Notes under the pieces: generated by a model
The model's input: only the letters and a program-made list of their open reading frames with translations
The model's database searches: none
What the model was told of the DNA's origin: nothing
Shown here: piece after piece, positions 1 to 6,116 of the stretch
Numbering within the stretch: position 1 is the stretch's first letter
Layout of the letters: each line of letters opens with the position of its first letter
Position numbers and translations under genes: made by a program
DNA from: Saprospiraceae bacterium
GTDB taxonomy: Bacteria; Bacteroidota; Bacteroidia; Chitinophagales; Saprospiraceae
Direction of reading: 5' to 3'
NCBI GenBank assembly: GCA_020436955.1
Contig: JAGQWW010000080.1
Coordinates: forward strand, 1-9,413
DNA length: 9,413 nucleotides

Positions 1-215
1 GCGACAAAGGAATTGGCATCCCCAAAGATTCTCAAGCTAAGGTTTTTGAAAAATTCTACCGTGTTCCTACCGGCAATGTGCACAATGTTAAAGGATTTGG
101 ACTGGGACTGTATTACATTAAAAATGTAGTCAATGCCCACGGCTGGAAAATACTGCTCGAAAGTGAAGAAGGAAAAGGAACCAATATCCACATCGATATC
201 CCGGTGAAAAAATAA
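1..215 (+). CDS. Sensor histidine kinase, C-terminal fragment (HATPase_c domain)
   Basis: Only the last 70 codons are in the window; the 5' part lies to the left. Reading from base 3, the fragment opens with DKGIGIP (the G1-type nucleotide-binding box), then FEKFYRV (F box, about residues 15-21 of the fragment) and KGFGLGLYYIK (G2 box, about 30-40), and ends with an ESEEGKGTNIHIDIP strand typical of the end of the GHKL ATPase fold. This is the ATP-binding half of a two-component sensor kinase, which phosphorylates its own histidine and passes the phosphate to a response regulator. The sensor input, dimerisation domain and partner regulator cannot be seen. The spacing of the F and G2 boxes suits a HisKA-type kinase better than a LytS type. 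The gene ends at TAA 213-215 and converges on the minus-strand genes. The assignment to the ATPase domain is firm, while the exact kinase class is not. Confidence 0.92.
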   Translation, partial: DKGIGIPKDSQAKVFEKFYRVPTGNVHNVKGFGLGLYYIKNVVNAHGWKILLESEEGKGTNIHIDIPVKK

Positions 216-231
216 GCTCCAATCAAAAAAA

Positions 232-280
232 ACCGAATATCCAAAACCGAAAACCGAAAACCGAAAACCGAACCGCAAAC
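232..280. repeat. Heptamer tandem repeat, consensus ACCGAAA, between convergent genes
   Basis: Seven in-register 7-bp units run from 232 to 280. Three are exactly ACCGAAA (246-252, 253-259, 260-266). ACCGAAT (232-238), ATCCAAA (239-245), ACCGAAC (267-273) and CGCAAAC (274-280) are diverged copies. Equivalently, AAAACCG occurs four times in a row at 243-270. The array fills almost the whole gap between the histidine kinase stop (213-215) and the minus-strand stop at 281-283. It has no dyad symmetry, so it is not a hairpin terminator. It is a short tandem repeat of unknown role. Confidence 0.85.
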
Positions 281-1132
281 CTAGTTCATCGAAAAAGTGG
301 CTACTTCTTCTTTTTCAGCAGGATCTAACCTGAAAATTGCCTTGAAAGCTTCATACTGTTGAGGAAAAACAGCCTTGAATCTTTTTGCATGTGTAAAGAA
401 ATGAACTGCCCCCACTGGTAATACATCATCCTGGGGCAACCCTACAAATCTTTCAATTGCTTCCTTTTTTAAGCCACTTACCTGTGGCAATTTCACCCAA
501 AAGTCATCGCTGAATGTTGGGTAGGGAACCATTGGATAAGAGTTCCTGTAGACGTTAAAAAACTCATGTAGCCCAAGGTGGTAATATTGGTTGGTTTGCA
601 TAAAACCCAACATAAATTGCTCTATGGAAAACATGATAACACCGTCTTCTTCGAAATTTTCAGAAGCGTGAAACTTTTCAGGAAATTGAGGAGATGGGAA
701 GGGGTGTGGATACACTATTATTTGCTCAAACTTTTTCAATAAATAATCCTCAAGACCAAAAGTCAACCTTACAGCACTGGCAGCTATCAAACCTTTAATA
801 TCAGTTGGAACACTTTCCATTCCCTGCGGCATATAATCATGCGCAATCATAAACAGGGAAATTCTGTCTTTGTAAAGTTTTTTCTCCTTTGGAAATAAGG
901 TTTTAAAAAACGGATCGTAGCGATTTAAAAGCGTTTCAACCATTGGATCCAACTTGGGTGGCTTTCTCTTATACCACCACCAATCAATTTGTGGACTCAA
1001 AACATAAATCACAGCCAATGCAATAACTGCGGGTGCAACATACACAGCATGTGTGGGATTAAATTCCCAGGCAAAATACAACGCCAGCAGGGCCATTAAA
1101 ACAAAGGGAGCTGCTAGTATCCTTGACAACAT
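281..1132 (-). CDS. Membrane-anchored MtfA (peptidase M90)-like protein with degenerate active site
   Basis: This 283-aa protein has two N-terminal hydrophobic segments (about residues 5-22 and 28-45), then a cytoplasmic-type domain. Resemblance to the MtfA/M90 zinc peptidase family rests on the order of motifs: DIKGLIAASAVRLTFGLEDY (111-130), a KFEQIIVYPHPF strand (134-145), an HE helix at 189-193, and a C-terminal AFKAIFRLDP helix (262-271). MtfA of E. coli is known as a Mlc-interacting aminopeptidase with an HExxH zinc site plus a downstream Glu. Here the motif reads HEFFN, so the second histidine is Asn193, and the region expected to hold the Glu ligand (about 235-252, VLPVGAVHFFTHAKRF) contains no acidic residue. 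Catalysis is therefore doubtful and a non-enzymatic role is possible. The start ATG (1130-1132) lies 12 nt after the stop of the upstream lipoprotein gene, which indicates co-transcription. Family assignment is from memory of the family, not a search. Confidence 0.62.
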   Translation of the reverse strand: MLSRILAAPFVLMALLALYFAWEFNPTHAVYVAPAVIALAVIYVLSPQIDWWWYKRKPPKLDPMVETLLNRYDPFFKTLFPKEKKLYKDRISLFMIAHDYMPQGMESVPTDIKGLIAASAVRLTFGLEDYLLKKFEQIIVYPHPFPSPQFPEKFHASENFEEDGVIMFSIEQFMLGFMQTNQYYHLGLHEFFNVYRNSYPMVPYPTFSDDFWVKLPQVSGLKKEAIERFVGLPQDDVLPVGAVHFFTHAKRFKAVFPQQYEAFKAIFRLDPAEKEEVATFSMN

Positions 1133-1144
1133 ATGGTTAGGCTT

Positions 1145-2662
1145 TTAGGTGCCAAACTTAAGTCCCATTCTGATATTCATTTGCTGGTCTTTTTTTACAC
1201 GAACGGATTTTTGACCGTTGTCTGTTGTAAAGAACTCAGAGCTCAGAACTATTTTTGTGGCACTTCTGATTTTATCAAATTCTTCTGCTGAGAAGGGCGA
1301 ATATAAGGTACTCTTTCCTATGCCTACCACTTCTCCACTATCATCAACAGGCGCTGCCGACAAGACCGGTTCCTTTTTCTCGAAAAGAGAATCTAACACC
1401 TGACCATTGTCATCGATGAAATATCCTTGTAATCGAACTTCAACACCCAGCTCATTTTCAGAAACTATTTTAAACTCGGCATGCGTAATGTCATCATAAC
1501 CGGAAAGCTCCCAATCCAGGGTATCGGTCACCGTAAACCCACTTGCACGGCCATACAAGGGTAAATCCATTTCAACGATAAACAGATATTCACTATTTTC
1601 TGTAATAAACCCTCGAATGTCCTCATCCTGGTCTGGATTGGTAATGGCTTCTACAAAATATACTACTTCCAAAGGTCCAGCCCCTAAAATTTGAGGCATG
1701 TTAGAATTTTGATAATCAAAAATGAAGGTATCTACTGCTGTTTCCCCTAACTCGTCCGGATAAGAGGGATAGGAGAAATAGGGCGGATTATCTATATATG
1801 GACTTTGCAGGGATATCACCCCTTCATTGATGGTATTGACATCAAAATAATGGATGATTGCCTGGGTCGGCACCCCAAAAGAATTATTGGAATAAATAGA
1901 AATCTTGGGTTCTTCAAAATAGATATCCCCGGTGGTCCAATTATCAAAAAAGTCAATGCGGATGGTATCTGGAGAAGACTCATGTACTACTCTTCCAAAA
2001 TATCCAACAAATAGAGAAAATTCAATATTGGAAATGAACATGTTAAAAATGCCAAATGGAAATTTAACCTTATCTCCTGTCGATAAATCTGTGGCTGAAT
2101 AATTGAAATAAATAGAATCTCGATTGGGTGCCATGGTATATCCTTCCAAATCGATTGTGTCGACAAAATTACCAAATGGTCCAACTAAAAATTCACCTCC
2201 CAGGGTATCCTGACCTTTTGCTACACTCGGAAAAGACCACTTTACGCTATAGGTGGTAAACTGGGTATTGAATAAAGAAAGGATAAGTTGTCCCTTTCTT
2301 AAGTTCATAAAATCTACATCGATCGAATCCAATGCAAAGGGCAATGCAATGGTAGTATCCGTAATGGGAATAATCGGCTGTCGCTCCAATTCTGCTTGAA
2401 AAGATTCAAAAATCTCAAGACTGGTTTTGGTTTCCAACCTCCCTTTATAATTCAATCGAATCGTACCATCAGGGTCAAAATAGAGGAAGGTCTTATCTTC
2501 GACTTTATTCAACAATTCATCCATTGTAAAAGAAGCTTCTCCTATCGGAATAGCAAACTCCGCACCGGTGTTGTCATATTGTAAGCCATCTAAATCATCG
2601 ATTTCATTACAAGAAACCAGGATCATGGCTAAACCAGAAAGCAGCAGGAACAATTTATTCAT
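1145..2662 (-). CDS. Lipoprotein of unknown function, Bacteroidota type
   Basis: This 505-aa protein starts with a lipoprotein signal peptide: a KL-rich start, a hydrophobic core, and the lipobox LVSC with Cys18 as the likely lipidated residue, followed by NEIDDLDG. The mature part is acidic and rich in aromatic residues and beta-prone alternation (for example 28-75 and 100-235), suggesting stacked beta-sandwich domains exposed at the envelope. The segment near 35-75 (IPIGEASFTMDELL, then a DPDGTIRLNYKG strand) and the C-terminal block from about 450 (LYSPFSAEEFDKIRSATKIV) look like those of uncharacterised lipoproteins I associate with this phylum. I recognise no catalytic motif and propose no function. 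It is the first gene of a probable pair with the M90-like gene. A possible promoter lies in the 120-bp gap upstream. Confidence 0.82.
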   Translation of the reverse strand: MNKLFLLLSGLAMILVSCNEIDDLDGLQYDNTGAEFAIPIGEASFTMDELLNKVEDKTFLYFDPDGTIRLNYKGRLETKTSLEIFESFQAELERQPIIPITDTTIALPFALDSIDVDFMNLRKGQLILSLFNTQFTTYSVKWSFPSVAKGQDTLGGEFLVGPFGNFVDTIDLEGYTMAPNRDSIYFNYSATDLSTGDKVKFPFGIFNMFISNIEFSLFVGYFGRVVHESSPDTIRIDFFDNWTTGDIYFEEPKISIYSNNSFGVPTQAIIHYFDVNTINEGVISLQSPYIDNPPYFSYPSYPDELGETAVDTFIFDYQNSNMPQILGAGPLEVVYFVEAITNPDQDEDIRGFITENSEYLFIVEMDLPLYGRASGFTVTDTLDWELSGYDDITHAEFKIVSENELGVEVRLQGYFIDDNGQVLDSLFEKKEPVLSAAPVDDSGEVVGIGKSTLYSPFSAEEFDKIRSATKIVLSSEFFTTDNGQKSVRVKKDQQMNIRMGLKFGT

Positions 2663-2687
2663 ATCAATATTTGGGGCTTTACGCTTA

Positions 2688-2717
2688 CAAAATTGCAGGA
2701 AATCCCTTTAAATCCAA
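2688..2717 (-). promoter_or_regulatory. Candidate Bacteroidota-type promoter for the lipoprotein gene
   Basis: On the minus strand, CAATTTTG (2688-2695) matches the -7 consensus TAnnTTTG except at its first base. It is preceded 18 nt upstream by TTGG (2714-2717), in the place of the -33 TTTG. A start near 2680 would give a leader of under 20 nt before ATG 2660-2662. The remaining bases between 2663 and 2782 show only a weak 6-bp dyad (CCCTTT/AAAGGG) and no clear terminator for the upstream nuclease gene, so read-through from that gene is also possible. Confidence 0.3.
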
Positions 2718-2782
2718 GGAATATCCAACAAAGGGTTATTCAAACGTCAAAACAACTGGATTCTTATGAATGGTTCACCTCT

Positions 2783-4189
2783 TTACTTCAATTCGAAAGT
2801 TTGACCGAGTGTTGGGATCTCCACATCTTTAAAACCGAATTTTGAAAGATGATCTCTGAAATTAACTTGCGCATCATAAACACCGTGTACTAAAAACAGC
2901 TTTTTCAATGTCTTTTCCTGATTTTTAATAAACCAGGTCATCTCATCTCGGTCCCCATGCGCAGAGAAGGAATCCATAATCTCTACATCAGCTAAAATCT
3001 GTTTGTTTTGGCCAAAAAGATAAACAGATTTATTGCCGGCTCTAATATGACCACCAGTGGTTCCGGGAGCACAGTATCCTACCACCAACAGCGTATTCTT
3101 TGGGTTATCTATATTATTAAAAAGGTGATGGACCACCCTTCCCGCATTCATCATACCGGAAGCACTAATGATAATGGCAGGCTTTTTCATGGTATTTAAT
3201 GCCTTGGACCCTTCCACGCTATGTACATACTGCAAGCGATTGAAACCAAATGGATTTGGATCGATCAACATATACTCATGTAGCTGTTCATCATAACATT
3301 CAGGATGGGTCCCGAATACAACTGTAGCATTCACTGCTAATGGACTATCGACGAAAACAGGTATTGGAGGCAACATGCCTGCTGTTTCCATTTGGTCAAG
3401 CATGTAGACGATTTCCTGGGTCCTACCCACACTGAAAGCCGGTATAATCAGCTTTCCTTTTTTCTCCAGGCAGGTATGCTTTATAATCTCTAACAACTTG
3501 GTCGATTCTGCCGGTGCTTCATCATGCAGCCTATCTCCGTAGGTAGATTCACAAATAAGGTAATCAACTTCAGGCATCGGATCCGGATCACGTAAGATTG
3601 GTCTTGCAGGGCGTCCGATATCACCGGTAAATCCGACTTTTATTTCATCTCCGTTTTCCCTGATTTTCAATGTCACACTGGCACTCCCCAAGATATGGCC
3701 CGCATCTTTGAATAGGACTTCTACGTCCTGATTTATCCTAAACCACTTATCATATCCATGGCCCACAAATAAATTCATGGTAGCATGAACGTCCCGAACT
3801 GTATACAATGGCAATACCTTTCTTGCGCTTTTGTCATGCCTTTTGGCAATCTTGGTCTTGTATTCAGCATCCCCTTCCTGGATTTTTGCACTATCGAGCA
3901 GCATAATAGCACAAAGGCTCTTGGTAGCATGCGTACAATGAATTTCACCCTGAAATCCATCTTTCACCAGCTTGGGCAACCTACCTGAATGGTCAATATG
4001 GGCATGAGACAGGATCAACACATCAATCTCCTTGGGATCAAACAACCACTCCTCATTAAAGTCAGACATTTCCTTCGAATTGCCTTGATAGAGACCACAA
4101 TCCAAAAGAATTTTCAATCCATTGTCAAGTGTAATTAAATGACTACTACCGGTAACTTCCCGGGCCGCTCCACAAAATTTGACATGCAT
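2783..4189 (-). CDS. Metallo-beta-lactamase fold / beta-CASP RNase (YSH1/CPSF73-like)
   Basis: This 468-aa protein belongs to the bacterial beta-CASP ribonuclease group related to CPSF73/YSH1 and Thermus TTHA0252; family members cleave RNA with two zinc ions. All expected motifs are visible: HAHIDH at 62-67 (zinc ligands His62, His64, Asp66, His67), AGHILGSAS with His165, TGDIGRP with Asp190, the beta-CASP motif A ESTYGDR (Glu214), PAFSVGRTQE (250-259), SASGMMNAGR (342-351), motif B SFSAHGD (His411) and motif C LVHG (His435). Length is usual for the family, and no extra KH or other RNA-binding domain is attached. It has no signal peptide, so it should be cytoplasmic. The start at 4187-4189 fits the conserved beginning MHVKFCGAAREVTGS, which is where these proteins normally start. 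Its natural RNA substrate cannot be told from sequence. It probably has its own transcript, since a 445-bp gap and a terminator lie upstream. Confidence 0.95.
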   Translation of the reverse strand: MHVKFCGAAREVTGSSHLITLDNGLKILLDCGLYQGNSKEMSDFNEEWLFDPKEIDVLILSHAHIDHSGRLPKLVKDGFQGEIHCTHATKSLCAIMLLDSAKIQEGDAEYKTKIAKRHDKSARKVLPLYTVRDVHATMNLFVGHGYDKWFRINQDVEVLFKDAGHILGSASVTLKIRENGDEIKVGFTGDIGRPARPILRDPDPMPEVDYLICESTYGDRLHDEAPAESTKLLEIIKHTCLEKKGKLIIPAFSVGRTQEIVYMLDQMETAGMLPPIPVFVDSPLAVNATVVFGTHPECYDEQLHEYMLIDPNPFGFNRLQYVHSVEGSKALNTMKKPAIIISASGMMNAGRVVHHLFNNIDNPKNTLLVVGYCAPGTTGGHIRAGNKSVYLFGQNKQILADVEIMDSFSAHGDRDEMTWFIKNQEKTLKKLFLVHGVYDAQVNFRDHLSKFGFKDVEIPTLGQTFELK

Positions 4190-4256
4190 AGTTCTTGTTC
4201 TATTTATTTAGGTGATAGTTTCTGCTTTTGGCAGGTGTGCAATATACGAAAAGGAA

Positions 4257-4319
4257 CTGGGGGATGGGTGCTGGAGGCTAGTTTCTGGTTGCTGGTTGCT
4301 GGATGCTGGTTGCTGGATG
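4257..4319 (+). repeat. Heptamer array, consensus CTGGTTG (left array)
   Basis: Nine 7-bp units lie in strict register. The core is CTGGTTG at 4285-4291, 4292-4298 and 4306-4312 with CTGGATG at 4299-4305 and 4313-4319. More diverged units precede it, starting with CTGGGGG (4257-4263) and including CTGGAGG (4271-4277). A second 7-bp periodicity follows directly, with GGGGATA (4332-4338), GGGGATT (4339-4345) and GGTGATG (4346-4352). A plus-strand reading frame crosses this region, but its protein is just a repeat artefact. Confidence 0.85.
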
Positions 4320-4420
4320 GATTGAAAGATGGGGGATAGGGGATTGGTGATGAGGAGATTTACGAGTGACAACTTACAAGGACGAATAGCAAAAGCGAAT
4401 AAATGAAATCCAAGCAGTAT

Positions 4421-4448
4421 GCCGCCCCCTTGAGGGGGTTGGGGGGTG
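4421..4448. repeat. GC-rich hairpin with a second G-run
   Basis: CCCCC (4425-4429) and GGGGG (4434-4438) form a perfect 5-bp stem around the loop TTGA. A second run GGGGGG (4441-4446) could compete for the same C-run. The base composition contrasts sharply with the AT-rich surroundings. It has no T-tract on either side, so it is not a standard terminator. It resembles short G/C-run repeats I associate with Bacteroidota intergenic regions, but this is recollection only. Confidence 0.6.
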
Positions 4449-4521
4449 ATTTTCTCGCACTATTAACGCTCAATCTTTTCACCTGGATGGCACAATAAAT
4501 ATGAATCAAATACAATTAAAA

Positions 4522-4556
4522 AAAACAGCAACCAGAATCCAGTAACCAGCCCCCAG
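4522..4556 (-). repeat. Inverted heptamer array (right array, CTGGnnn on the minus strand)
   Basis: Five in-register units, each ending in CAG on the plus strand, occupy these bases: AAAACAG, CAACCAG (4529-4535), AATCCAG, TAACCAG (4543-4549) and CCCCCAG (4550-4556). Read on the minus strand they begin with CTGGGGG and continue with CTGG-type units, as the left array does. This makes the two arrays an imperfect inverted pair about 300 bp apart from end to end. Confidence 0.75.
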
Positions 4557-4559
4557 ACT

Positions 4560-4596
4560 AAAAAACCCCGACACACAAATGTGGTCGGGGTTTTTT
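4560..4596 (-). terminator. Rho-independent terminator of the skp pair (bidirectional shape)
   Basis: CCCCGAC (4566-4572) pairs with GTCGGGG (4584-4590). The stem extends inward by CAC/GTG around an AAAT loop with one bulged A (4573), and outward by an A-run (4560-4565) against a T-run (4591-4596). On the minus strand it follows the stop of the downstream Skp gene by about 40 nt and ends in a U-tract, so it should stop that transcript. The A/T flanks make it usable in both directions. Confidence 0.9.
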
Positions 4597-4634
4597 CAAC
4601 CAGTATAACCTGATTGATAAGCTTTAAGGAAGCT

Positions 4635-5186
4635 TTATTCTTTTGGTTCTGGCATTTCTTCAGGCATTTTGATGCCCAGTTTGTCCAAAACCATTTTGGT
4701 TACATTCGTACTGTCGTCAGCATAAAGAAGGATGCCTGATCCCGGGCTTGCGTCGAAAATGAACTGGTAGTTATTTTCTTTAGCAACTGCCTGAATGGCA
4801 TCATTGATGCGGGTCAAAAGTGGCTCAAGTACTTGATTTCTCTTTTCCTGGATCTTTTGAACCATTTCCTGCTCATAGTTTTGAATATCTTCCTGAGCTT
4901 TCATCAATTTACCTTCCTCTTCTTCCATTTGTTTTGGGGAAAGAGCACCTTCTGCTTGCTTCTTTTGTACCTCCTGGTACTGCATCTGAAGGTCTTCAAT
5001 CATTTTCTTACCTCTTTCCTGGTATTGTTTTTTGGTAACTTCCAAAGAACTTTCCGCCTGCTTCATTTCAGGCATTAGAGACAAAACAGCTGCAGAGTTG
5101 AGGTAACCAAATTTCTGGGCTTGTACTGCATTGGAAAGCAAAAGGCAAAGCAATGCCATACTTCCAGCTTTGATTAATCTTTTCAT
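4635..5186 (-). CDS. Skp/OmpH-family periplasmic chaperone, second copy
   Basis: This 183-aa protein has a signal peptide (KRLIK start, hydrophobic core, probable cleavage after AQA at residues 22-24). The mature start KFGYLNSAAVLSLMPEMKQAE is the characteristic strand and first helix of the OmpH/Skp fold. Residues about 42-120 form a charged, Gln/Glu/Lys-rich coiled coil, the tentacle-like arm. The C-terminal strand NNYQFIFDASPGSGILLYAD (138-157) closes the body. Skp proteins form trimers that hold unfolded outer-membrane proteins in the periplasm. A short acidic and proline-rich tail (KMPEEMPEPKE, 173-183) is absent from the paralog upstream. It lies 68 nt behind that paralog, has a -7-like box in the gap, and is followed by a strong terminator. 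The family is secure. The exact clients are unknown. Confidence 0.92.
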   Translation of the reverse strand: MKRLIKAGSMALLCLLLSNAVQAQKFGYLNSAAVLSLMPEMKQAESSLEVTKKQYQERGKKMIEDLQMQYQEVQKKQAEGALSPKQMEEEEGKLMKAQEDIQNYEQEMVQKIQEKRNQVLEPLLTRINDAIQAVAKENNYQFIFDASPGSGILLYADDSTNVTKMVLDKLGIKMPEEMPEPKE

Positions 5187-5240
5187 CGTTTAATAATTGT
5201 CTGATTTTAAATAAGCAATCCGGTCTTCGGGAAAGCGGCG

Positions 5241-5248
5241 CAAATTTA
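5241..5248 (-). promoter_or_regulatory. Candidate -7 box for the second skp copy
   Basis: The minus strand reads TAAATTTG, an exact match to TAnnTTTG, in the gap between the two Skp genes. A start near 5234 would leave a leader of about 48 nt before ATG 5184-5186. No good -33 TTTG is present at the usual distance, so this may be a weak internal promoter or chance in AT-rich DNA. Confidence 0.35.
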
Positions 5249-5254
5249 AATTTC

Positions 5255-5773
5255 TTATTTGTTTATCCCTAATTGTTTCATGATATCCTCCGTTTTATCA
5301 TACTCTTCGTTGGTAAAAATCATCCCAGAGCTGCTTCCACGGTCGAAAATGAAGTCAAAACCATTGTCAATTGCATAAGTCTCGATGGCTTTATAAACCT
5401 TTTCCTGGATAGGCTGCACCAATTCTTGTCTTTTTTCAAAAAGCTCACCTTCAGGACCAAACTTCTGCTTTTGCTTCTCACGAACAGCTTTTTCCTTTTC
5501 CATGATTTCATCTTCACGCTGCTTGCGCTGCTCATCACTTAATAGTACCTGTTCGGCCTGGTAACGGTTGTATAGACCTTTGATTTCGTCGTAATCCTGC
5601 GCAATTTCTTGTCTCCATTGAGCGGCTACTTTATCCAGTTGGGTCTGAGCGTTTTGGTAGGAAGACATGCTTTCTAATATTTCACTCACATTGACGGTTG
5701 CAATTCGCTGTGCACTTAGGGAAAGTGTCAAGACAAAAGCGAAAGCCAGTGTAGTAGCAATTTTTTTCAACAT
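5255..5773 (-). CDS. Skp/OmpH-family periplasmic chaperone, first copy
   Basis: This 172-aa protein has a clear signal peptide (MLKKIATT start, hydrophobic core, cleavage after SAQ or SLSA near residue 21). The mature chain begins QRIATVNVSEILESMSSYQNA, matching the OmpH/Skp body, followed by a long charged coiled coil (about 42-120). It ends with the strand NGFDFIFDRGSSSGMIFTNEEYD (137-159) and a short KQLGI helix. The C-terminal layout, FIFD then S-SG-(I/M)-(L/I) and a final LGI, is shared with the neighbour, showing a tandem paralogous pair. Paired Skp genes are common in Bacteroidota, usually after bamA. Here the upstream side is instead a divergent promoter region leading to secreted proteins, so no bamA is adjacent. 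The start is supported by the signal peptide and an exact TAnnTTTG box 40 nt upstream. Confidence 0.93.
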   Translation of the reverse strand: MLKKIATTLAFAFVLTLSLSAQRIATVNVSEILESMSSYQNAQTQLDKVAAQWRQEIAQDYDEIKGLYNRYQAEQVLLSDEQRKQREDEIMEKEKAVREKQKQKFGPEGELFEKRQELVQPIQEKVYKAIETYAIDNGFDFIFDRGSSSGMIFTNEEYDKTEDIMKQLGINK

Positions 5774-5812
5774 AATATTTTGGGTTTATTTTAGAATCTG
5801 ATTATTAAATGC

Positions 5813-5820
5813 CAAAATTA
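5813..5820 (-). promoter_or_regulatory. Candidate -7 box for the skp pair
   Basis: The minus strand reads TAATTTTG, an exact TAnnTTTG match. A start around 5805 would give a leader of about 30 nt before the ATG at 5771-5773. The -33 position is poor (GATG instead of TTTG at a 19-nt spacing). Confidence 0.45.
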
Positions 5821-6093
5821 AGCTTTTATTGTAGATACACATCCTGTAGACTGAAAAACCAGGCCAAATGTAACAGGAAGGTTTTCCAGCAAAAGCTTGC
5901 AAAAAACCGTTATTTTCTCCTGACAATCAAGTTTTTATATAAAAAATAGGCAAATTTTTAGTTTTCCCTTTAACGAAGGTTTAACGGCATGTTCAGGCAT
6001 TTTAACAGGATGAAAACCCTTATGCCGAATCCTCCAACATTCCTACCAACAGATTTTACGCTGAATATTCCTTATCTTTAAGAACCTTTGAAT

Positions 6094-6116
6094 TGTTTCA
6101 CTAAAACACCATCGCT
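6094..6116 (+). promoter_or_regulatory. Leader element TGTTTCACT shared with the downstream paralog
   Basis: TGTTTCACT (6094-6102) followed by an A-run and ending GCT just before ATG 6117 is nearly repeated before the second paralog at 7624. Slightly upstream, AACCTTTG (6083-6090) parallels TACCTTTC before the second gene. There is no Shine-Dalgarno motif. The element could be a translational leader, a regulator site, or simply a remnant of the duplicated unit. Confidence 0.4.

Larger units (their letters stand above)
4190..4634. other. 445-bp gene-free region between the Skp genes and the beta-CASP gene
   Basis: No credible coding frame was found. From left to right it holds the AT-rich leader of the beta-CASP gene, in which I find no confident TAnnTTTG box, then the left heptamer array, the GGGGATN-type periodic tract, the GC-rich hairpin, an AT-rich tract around 4490-4525, the inverted heptamer array, and the Skp terminator. 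Confidence 0.7.
5774..6116. other. 343-bp divergent intergenic region
   Basis: No gene is seen. It holds the candidate promoter of the first skp copy near 5813, an interrupted hairpin at 5880-5908 (GGTTTT/AAAACC outer stem and GCAA/TTGC inner stem), an AT-rich middle, and -7-like boxes close to the first secreted protein gene. One is TATCTTTA at 6073-6080 and the other is AACCTTTG at 6083-6090. Confidence 0.6.

Noticed and set aside
553..570. The HEFFN motif as a sequencing error hiding a true HExxH
   Set aside because: The frame is open for the full length, and the later Glu region is also changed, so a single base error would not restore the site.
2700..2745. CCCTTT/AAAGGG dyad as a terminator after the beta-CASP gene
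   Set aside because: Only 6 bp of stem with a loop of about 21 nt and no U-tract. Too weak to call.
4257..4319. Possible CRISPR array
   Set aside because: The units are 7 bp with no spacers and no cas genes nearby.
4139..4339. Plus-strand reading frame of 66 codons over the beta-CASP start and the heptamer array
   Set aside because: Its C-terminal half is a translation of the CTGGTTG repeat and its N-terminal half is antisense to a well-supported gene. No family resemblance.
4820..5078. Two overlapping plus-strand frames rich in Leu and Phe
   Set aside because: They are the antisense of the Skp coiled coil, whose Glu/Lys/Gln codons read as Phe/Leu on the other strand.
5273..5542. Plus-strand frame of 89 codons that looks membrane-like
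   Set aside because: Same antisense effect over the first Skp copy. No start context and no homology recognised.
5880..5908. Hairpin in the divergent region as a terminator
   Set aside because: The stem is interrupted, has weak GC content, and no T-tract follows on either strand. No transcript is expected to end there.
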